This document shows positions 59,569-64,000 of a stretch of 64,000 nucleotides of DNA, piece by piece (the stretch's first letter is position 1; every line of letters begins with the position of its first letter). The position numbers and the translations under genes were made by a program. The stretch comes from QUBU01 sp014337915. Its GTDB lineage: Bacteria > Pseudomonadota > Gammaproteobacteria > Steroidobacterales > GCA-2729495. Where the stretch lies: positions 186,001 to 250,000 of the forward strand of contig SZOW01000002.1 of the NCBI GenBank assembly GCA_030263395.1, given 5' to 3'. Under the pieces are notes generated by a model that had not been told where the DNA came from, ran no database searches, and saw nothing but the letters and a program-made list of their open reading frames with translations.

Positions 59569-60351
59569 TTACGACGGGCTGGTCGCAGCCGATGCTGCGC
59601 GCGCGTTGCCCGTGCTGGGCGGCTGCGTTGCGCGACGCGAATCGGCCTGCTGGCCCGTTGCGGCCACGGGTCCGCGCTGCATCTGCTCGATCACGGCTGC
59701 CCGGCCGGCCGCATCCTGGGGCGGCTGGCTCGCGCGCACCGCGCCCGTGCCGGTGACGCCGCTGGCCGGTGCAGTCCCGCCCACTGTCGCATCGGCCGGG
59801 CTTGGGCTGGCTGATACGGCTTCGGTCTTCGGCTTGTCCGGCGGTGGTGGCTGGGTCGGCTTGGGCAGGGCCGAGAGCGCCTGGGCCTCGACGAGAGAGA
59901 GTTTCCTGCCGGCCCAGAACTGGGGCTTGAGGAGCTGCTCGTATATCGCTCCGGCATCGACCTTCGCCTGGACTTTGACTGTCCCGCACTTGGCCGCCCC
60001 GCCCGGCGGGTCCTTGAGGAACGGGTCCTGTGTGCAGTTCGCGCTCGCGTAGCGCTCTCCCGTCGCATCGCCCGTAAACTTCAGCTTCTCGACCGCCTCA
60101 CCGGTCAGGCGATTCCAGGTCGCACTGCCGATGTAGGCAAATGTGATGGCGTAATTGGTGGTCGTGGAACTGCCGGCCCCGGTCTCCTTCTGTGTCCACG
60201 AGTGTGTACAGTCGCCGGTGACCTTGTAACTGTGCGTGTTGCCGATGACACCCGAAGCGCCCTTGAGCGTCGGGCTCGAGCAATCGAGTGCGAGTGACGG
60301 TTCCGCGAACAGCGCTGTGGCGAGCAGGATTGACAGCGTGTAGTGACGCAT
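59569..60351 (-). CDS. Exported protein with Cys-rich N-terminal domain and Pro/Ala-rich tail
   Basis: The 260-residue protein has a signal peptide (MRHYTLSILLATALFAEPSLA) and a domain (about 23-150) with four Cys (LDCSSP, GDCTHS, ANCTQDP, AKCGTV) that could form two disulfides. A low-complexity tail rich in Pro, Ala, Thr and Gln follows (about 165-260). No family is recognised. It is the first gene of a two-gene minus-strand unit with the small beta-rich protein. Confidence 0.7.
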   Translation of the reverse strand: MRHYTLSILLATALFAEPSLALDCSSPTLKGASGVIGNTHSYKVTGDCTHSWTQKETGAGSSTTTNYAITFAYIGSATWNRLTGEAVEKLKFTGDATGERYASANCTQDPFLKDPPGGAAKCGTVKVQAKVDAGAIYEQLLKPQFWAGRKLSLVEAQALSALPKPTQPPPPDKPKTEAVSASPSPADATVGGTAPASGVTGTGAVRASQPPQDAAGRAAVIEQMQRGPVAATGQQADSRRATQPPSTGNARAASAATSPS

Positions 60352-60509
60352 GACGGATAACCCCCAGCCCGGACCGCATCCGGATCAGTTACCTCATGCC
60401 CCCGTCACGCGGGGCCGATTCTAACGCGATTCTCGCTTCGAATTGAACCGCTTCCGCGGTGGTTGCGGCTGGCCGTATTGGGCCAGCCTCGGGCAGGTGC
60501 CTGTGATCG

Positions 60510-61292
60510 CTAAGTCACCGGCTTCAGCTTGCGGCCAATGATCTGGTGACGGACAGCAGTGGCAATGAGCCTGGCAATCCAGCGGGCAGGTGGCCAGGTG
60601 CGGCAAGGGTAGTAATAGTGTGCCGAGAGCCAGCCACGACGCGACCAGTACTCGTGGTCAATCGGCGTGTTTTCGCGATTGATCTCGACCACCAGCCGCC
60701 AGATATTGAAGGCCACCACATCGCGCAGCCCGACGCGGGGGCGTTGGTCAGCGATCCTGGTCGCAACGCGGCCTGCAAGCTGCCCAATGGCTCCCTGCAG
60801 GCGCGCCTCGTACCAGGGCTCGTCGAGCATGCTGGCAGCGGCGCCGAGGCAGCCGACCACCCGGAAGCCCCAGCTGTGGACGACGTCGCGCAGGTAGGCG
60901 AAGAGCCTGTCCTGCCCGGCACCCATTGCGGTGGCCACCAGCACCGCCGGCTTTCCGATGAAGCTCGGACGGTGTGATTCGAACACCATCAGATCGATGA
61001 AATTCTTGAGCAGTGCCGATACCGTGAAATTGTGCACCGGTGAGGCGAATACCACGACATCGGCCCGCCGCATCGCGCTGTAAACGGCACCAAGGCCTGA
61101 CATCGCGCCGGTGAGGTTCTCGCCCTCCTTGATGACGTCCAGCTGTCCATCGCATGCGGGAAGGTTCACCTCATGCAGGTGGATGACTTCCCGCTCGGCT
61201 TGCGGGAAGAGGCTCCCGGCCAGCCGCTCGGCAAGGTGAAACGTGACACTCTGGCTCGCGAGCGGGCTGGCACTCAGGATCAATACACGCAT
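60510..61292 (-). CDS. Flavodoxin-fold NAD(P)H-dependent reductase (FMN reductase family)
   Basis: The 260-residue protein starts MRVLILSASPLASQSVTFHL, with the FMN-phosphate loop SASP. Family motifs VVVFASPVHNFTVSALLKNF and GKPAVLVATAMGAGQDRLF follow. It is likely an NADPH-dependent FMN or quinone reductase. About 70 extra residues at the C-terminus, containing a Tyr/Trp-rich stretch (SAHYYYPCRTWPPARW), are unusual for the family. It stands alone, divergent from the toxin-antitoxin pair. Confidence 0.86.
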   Translation of the reverse strand: MRVLILSASPLASQSVTFHLAERLAGSLFPQAEREVIHLHEVNLPACDGQLDVIKEGENLTGAMSGLGAVYSAMRRADVVVFASPVHNFTVSALLKNFIDLMVFESHRPSFIGKPAVLVATAMGAGQDRLFAYLRDVVHSWGFRVVGCLGAAASMLDEPWYEARLQGAIGQLAGRVATRIADQRPRVGLRDVVAFNIWRLVVEINRENTPIDHEYWSRRGWLSAHYYYPCRTWPPARWIARLIATAVRHQIIGRKLKPVT

Positions 61293-61450
61293 CGCTCCCC
61301 GCGCAGGTAGCTGATCGACCGGATTCTCGGGGGTGTCCAGGCGGTCGCATCCGGTGCGCGCCGGCATGGCGAATCAGGCTGTTCAGCTCCGATTCTGCGG
61401 CTGTGGAGGACATTGCGGCGACCTAGCCTGATCAGGATCCTGCATTTGCC

Positions 61451-61474
61451 GGATATGCTCTTGACGGCATATCC
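61451..61474. promoter_or_regulatory. Operator-like perfect inverted repeat upstream of the toxin-antitoxin pair
   Basis: GGATATGC and GCATATCC are perfect eight-base inverted repeats separated by eight bases (TCTTGACG). A TTGACG -35-like hexamer lies in the spacer. The position just before the toxin gene and the symmetry fit an autoregulatory site for the antitoxin, as in many type II systems. Confidence 0.7.
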
Positions 61475-61489
61475 ATCAGAGGCCATATT

Positions 61490-61852
61490 CTGACAGCCTG
61501 GATCGTAGAGTTTGCCGACGAATTCGAGCCCGAGTTCGAGCGCCTGCCGCTGGTCGTTCAGGACGAGCTGCTTGCGCAGGCGCTGGTGATTGGCCGCTTC
61601 GGCCCTCACATGGGGCGGCCGAGGGTCGATACCTTGCACGGGTCACGTCACGCGGCCATGAAGGAGCTGCGTTTCGAGGCTGGAGGTGGCGTGTGGCGGG
61701 TCGCTTTCGCCTTCGACCACCGCAGGCGGGCGGTATTGCTTGCCTGCGGCAACAAGTCTGGCACCAGCCAACGCCGCTTCTACCGATCACTCATTGCATT
61801 GGCGGATGCACGCTTCGACGCCCATCGGGCCAGGCATCCCCGCCGGAAATAG
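61490..61852 (+). CDS. HigB/RelE-like toxin (Gp49 family) of a type II toxin-antitoxin system
   Basis: The 120-residue protein has the family pattern VEFADEFEPEFERLPLVVQD, GPHMGRPRVDTLHGSRHAAM, KELRFEAGGGVWRVAFAFDH and SQRRFYRSLIALADARFDAH. Such toxins cleave mRNA on the ribosome. In frame there is no ATG, GTG or TTG before the GTG at 61586, which would remove the first strand and helix. A CTG at 61490 with AGAGG seven bases before it is the best start; ATT at 61487 is another. It is followed five bases later by an antitoxin gene, in the toxin-first order typical of HigBA. Confidence 0.85.
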   Translation: MTAWIVEFADEFEPEFERLPLVVQDELLAQALVIGRFGPHMGRPRVDTLHGSRHAAMKELRFEAGGGVWRVAFAFDHRRRAVLLACGNKSGTSQRRFYRSLIALADARFDAHRARHPRRK

Positions 61853-61856
61853 GACC

Positions 61857-62180
61857 ATGGGACGGAAGATCGAGGAGAAAATCGCGTCGCTGCCTCGCCG
61901 GCGACAGGACAGGGTCAAGCGGCGGGCGCGCGAGCTCGTCTCGGAGGAGCTGTCACTGCGGGAGTTGCGCCGGGCAATGAACCTGACCCAGGTGGAGATG
62001 GCGCGTCTGCTCGGGGTTGGCCAGCACACCGTGTCGCGGTATGAGCGACGCAGCGACTTGCTGTTGTCCACATTGCGTGGGTATGTTGCTGCGATGGGCG
62101 GTCGACTGGCGCTGGTCGTGGACTTTCCTGGCCGCCGGCCGGTCAGGATACGCGGACTCGGTGACCTGGCTGACAAATAG
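61857..62180 (+). CDS. HigA-like antitoxin (XRE family)
   Basis: The 107-residue protein has a central helix-turn-helix: ELRRAMNLTQVEMARLLGVG and QHTVSRYERRSDLLLSTLRG. The N-terminus is highly charged (GRKIEEKIASLPRRRQDRVK) and may neutralise the toxin. A short C-terminal strand follows (LALVVDFPGRRPVRIRGLG). It probably binds the perfect inverted repeat at 61451-61474 to repress the pair. It starts five bases after the toxin stop. Confidence 0.9.
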   Translation: MGRKIEEKIASLPRRRQDRVKRRARELVSEELSLRELRRAMNLTQVEMARLLGVGQHTVSRYERRSDLLLSTLRGYVAAMGGRLALVVDFPGRRPVRIRGLGDLADK

Positions 62181-62330
62181 CCGGCCTTCGGGCCTGGCCG
62201 TCTCGAGGGTCGATCCGGCGGAACCACGGGACATCCCGTAAGGCCGCCAGCCGGGCCGTGGCTCCAGGAGCCACAGCCCTGGAACCTGGTCGCCAACAGT
62301 CGCGCAACGCGCAACAATGACGGACGACCT

Positions 62331-63023
62331 ATGAGCCACCGCAACTACGTACTGACGCTCCTCGCGCTGCTGGCCGCGTTGTGGGTGCCATTGGCGTTCG
62401 ATCCCTTCGACCGCAGGGACTGGCTGCTGGAGAACGTGCTACTGGTGCTGGCGATCGCCCTGCTGGCGGCGACCTACCGGCGCTTCCCGCTGTCACGTAT
62501 CTCGTACACGCTGATCTTCATCTTCCTGTGCCTGCATACCATTGGCGCGCACTACACCTATGCGGAAGTGCCCTACGACGCCGCCTGGCGCGCGTTGACG
62601 GGCAGCAGTTTCAACGAGTGGGTGGGCTGGGAACGCAATAACTTCGATCGACTGGTGCATTTCAGTTACGGATTGCTGCTGGCGTATCCGGTGCGCGAGG
62701 TGTTCATACGCGTGGCGGGCATGCGGGGCTTCTGGGGGTACTTTCTGCCGCTCGACCTGACCATGTCCACTTCCATGCTCTACGAGCTCGTCGAGTGGGC
62801 GGTGGCCGAAGTGTTCGGTGGTGACCTCGGCATGGCCTATCTCGGCACGCAGGGTGATGTCTGGGATGCGCACAAGGACATGGCGCTGGCGAGCCTTGGC
62901 GCCCTCATCGCCATGAGCATCGTTGCGTTCATCAACTCACGCATCAAACGCGACTTCGCGCTCGAGTGGGCCGAAAGCCTGCGGGTCAAGCGCCTGCGCC
63001 CGCTCGGTGAGAACGAGCTGTGA
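62331..63023 (+). CDS. DUF2238 (YjdF-like) membrane protein
   Basis: The 230-residue protein has six to seven membrane helices with DUF2238 signatures: CLHTIGAHYTYAEVPYDAAW, NNFDRLVHFSYGLLLAYPVR and GTQGDVWDAHKDMALASLGA. Conserved His, Asp and Glu in the membrane (HTIGAH, DRLVHF, YELVEW, DVWDAHKD) hint at metal or proton handling, but the function is unknown. It lies alone between the antitoxin gene and convergent ctaA. Confidence 0.9.
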   Translation: MSHRNYVLTLLALLAALWVPLAFDPFDRRDWLLENVLLVLAIALLAATYRRFPLSRISYTLIFIFLCLHTIGAHYTYAEVPYDAAWRALTGSSFNEWVGWERNNFDRLVHFSYGLLLAYPVREVFIRVAGMRGFWGYFLPLDLTMSTSMLYELVEWAVAEVFGGDLGMAYLGTQGDVWDAHKDMALASLGALIAMSIVAFINSRIKRDFALEWAESLRVKRLRPLGENEL

Positions 63024-63050
63024 CGCTGGTGGCCGGCGCCGCCAGTCGCG

Positions 63051-64000
63051 TCAGCCCATCCGCAGCCGCCCGCCATTCGGGAATGACGCGGCGTGGTTCA
63101 GGTTGATGACCGCCAGCAGCAGCAGCGCCGCACCGCCGTTGTGTGCCGTCGCCACCCAGAGCGGCAGGCCGAACCACACGGTGCTGATGCCGAGGATCAC
63201 CTGCAGGGTGACGGCTCCGAGCACCAGCCAGCCGGCCTGCACCACCGGCGGCGGGAATTGCCGCTCGCGGGTGGCGCGGCTGCCGACGGCGAGCATCACG
63301 ATCAGGGTCAGCAGTGCACCGAGGCGGTGAGCGAAATGAATGGCGACCCGCGCCTCGGCATCGAGCACACCGCCTTCGTAGTTGATGCCAAGCCCGCGCC
63401 ACAGCACGAAGGCCTCGCTCCAGTCAGCCTGGCCGGGCCACCACTGGCCGAGGCAGCCGGGCAGATCCGGGCAGGCGAGTGCGGCATAGTTGGAGCTGGT
63501 CCAGCCGCCGAGCGCGATCTGCAGCGTGAGCACCACGAGGGCGAAGACGGCAGGCGCGAAGGCGCGGCGTGTCACGCGCGGTGCGGACATCGCCCGCTGG
63601 CGCCGCGCCTCGAGGATCAGCCAGAAGGTCAGGCCGAGCGTCGAGAGCCCGCCGAGCAGGTGGGCGACGACGATCAGCGGCTTGACCAGCAGGGTCACGG
63701 TCCACATGCCGAGCAGGCCCTGGAAGATGACCAGCGCCAGCAGGGTGACCGGTAGTCCCACCGGTTGCCGGGGGTCGCGGCGGTTGGCCAGCGCCAGGCC
63801 GGCGATGCCGACGATGGTCAGGCCGAGCGTCGTCGCTACGTAGCGGTGGATCATCTCGTGCCAGGCCTTGTGGGTCTCCAGCGGCTTGTCGGGGAACGCT
63901 GCCGCCGCCGCCGCGTGCTCGTGTTCCTCATTGGGCACGGTGAGCTGGCCGTAGCAGCCGGGCCAGTCCGGGCAGCCGAGGCCCGCATCGGTGAGCCGTA
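63051..64000 (-). CDS. ctaA: Haem A synthase CtaA/COX15 (partial, N-terminus beyond window)
   Basis: The minus strand is open from the window edge. It reads RLTDAGLGCPDWPGCYGQLT at the start, a COX15 N-terminal signature, then HEMIHRYVATTLGLTIV with the first haem-binding His, CPDLPGCLGQWWPGQ with the conserved Cys, IHFAHRLGALLTLIVML and TAHNGGAALLLLAVINL. It converts haem O to haem A for cytochrome c oxidase in the inner membrane. About 316 residues are visible. It is convergent with the DUF2238 gene. Confidence 0.95.
   Translation of the reverse strand, partial: RLTDAGLGCPDWPGCYGQLTVPNEEHEHAAAAAAFPDKPLETHKAWHEMIHRYVATTLGLTIVGIAGLALANRRDPRQPVGLPVTLLALVIFQGLLGMWTVTLLVKPLIVVAHLLGGLSTLGLTFWLILEARRQRAMSAPRVTRRAFAPAVFALVVLTLQIALGGWTSSNYAALACPDLPGCLGQWWPGQADWSEAFVLWRGLGINYEGGVLDAEARVAIHFAHRLGALLTLIVMLAVGSRATRERQFPPPVVQAGWLVLGAVTLQVILGISTVWFGLPLWVATAHNGGAALLLLAVINLNHAASFPNGGRLRMG

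Noticed and set aside
61461..61489. TTGACG - 17 bases - CATATT as the toxin-antitoxin promoter
   Set aside because: It would start transcription at about 61496, after the CTG start and its Shine-Dalgarno site, so it cannot serve the toxin start proposed here. The true promoter remains undefined.
61586..61852. Toxin starting at GTG 61586 (88 aa)
   Set aside because: It would lose the first beta strand and helix, which match the toxin family well (VEFADEFEPEF).
1..64000. tRNA, rRNA, CRISPR arrays, prophage or complete insertion sequences
   Set aside because: I looked for cloverleaf-like ends, regularly spaced repeats and transposase or integrase motifs and saw none. Short non-coding RNAs cannot be excluded by eye.

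Overview
The window is chromosomal DNA of an aerobic, high-GC Gammaproteobacterium. The evidence is the order glyQS / glnA / DUF4124 gene / ntrB / ntrC, together with SecB, TatABC, EnvC-CtpA, TrkAH, the L16 arginine hydroxylase RoxA, TrmL and a CtaA/COX15 haem A synthase. Coding density is high, most start codons are ATG or GTG, and many genes overlap by 1-4 bases. The species cannot be named from the sequence; lineages around Xanthomonadales, Nevskiales or Steroidobacterales would fit. No rRNA, tRNA, CRISPR array, integrase or intact insertion sequence was seen.

Region by region. 1-7.3 kb: glyS (cut by the window edge) and glyQ on the minus strand. Divergent from them is the nitrogen module glnA, DUF4124 gene, ntrB, ntrC. 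Its control region can be read directly: two NtrC boxes 31 bp apart and a sigma-54 -24/-12 promoter. 7.3-15.8 kb: housekeeping genes (class-1B dihydroorotate dehydrogenase, trmL, gpsA, secB, grxC, a rhodanese, envC, ctpA, a GGDEF cyclase, a HIT protein, a thioesterase). 15.8-27.7 kb: peptide and protein transport (OPT and POT transporters, tatABC, dtd, and a five-gene Opp ABC importer behind a strikingly AT-rich leader). 27.7-36.3 kb: a palindromic repeat, a YgjP-type metalloprotein, catalase, a lipoprotein of unknown family, an exported chelatase-like protein, a YeeE/YedE pair, an acetyltransferase, an MFS transporter and RoxA. 36.4-44.5 kb: nhaA; a five-gene TRAP transporter, FAD monooxygenase and Asp/Glu-racemase-family operon; an exported methyltransferase-like protein; an FKBP lipoprotein; and an HU protein. 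44.7-57.9 kb: a membrane protein, a GIY-YIG protein, an exported amidohydrolase, an exported SDR without the usual Tyr, TrkH/TrkA, UvrD, a second palindromic repeat of the same family, cytochrome P460 with a divergent HxlR regulator, a membrane-anchored chelatase-like protein, and RecQ. 58-64 kb: a DUF3465 protein, a paralogue of the earlier lipoprotein, two exported or surface unknowns, a flavodoxin-fold reductase, a HigBA-like toxin-antitoxin pair with a perfect operator, a DUF2238 membrane protein, and ctaA (cut by the right edge).

How the parts connect. NtrB/NtrC most likely drive glnA through the visible enhancer and sigma-54 promoter. Three independent peptide import routes (OPT, POT, Opp) lie within about 12 kb and suggest peptide scavenging. 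The TRAP operon probably takes up an organic acid and starts its oxidation. Two exported proteins with class-II-chelatase features, a lipoprotein pair and two GGGGACAGTTTACT palindromes are the least explained elements.
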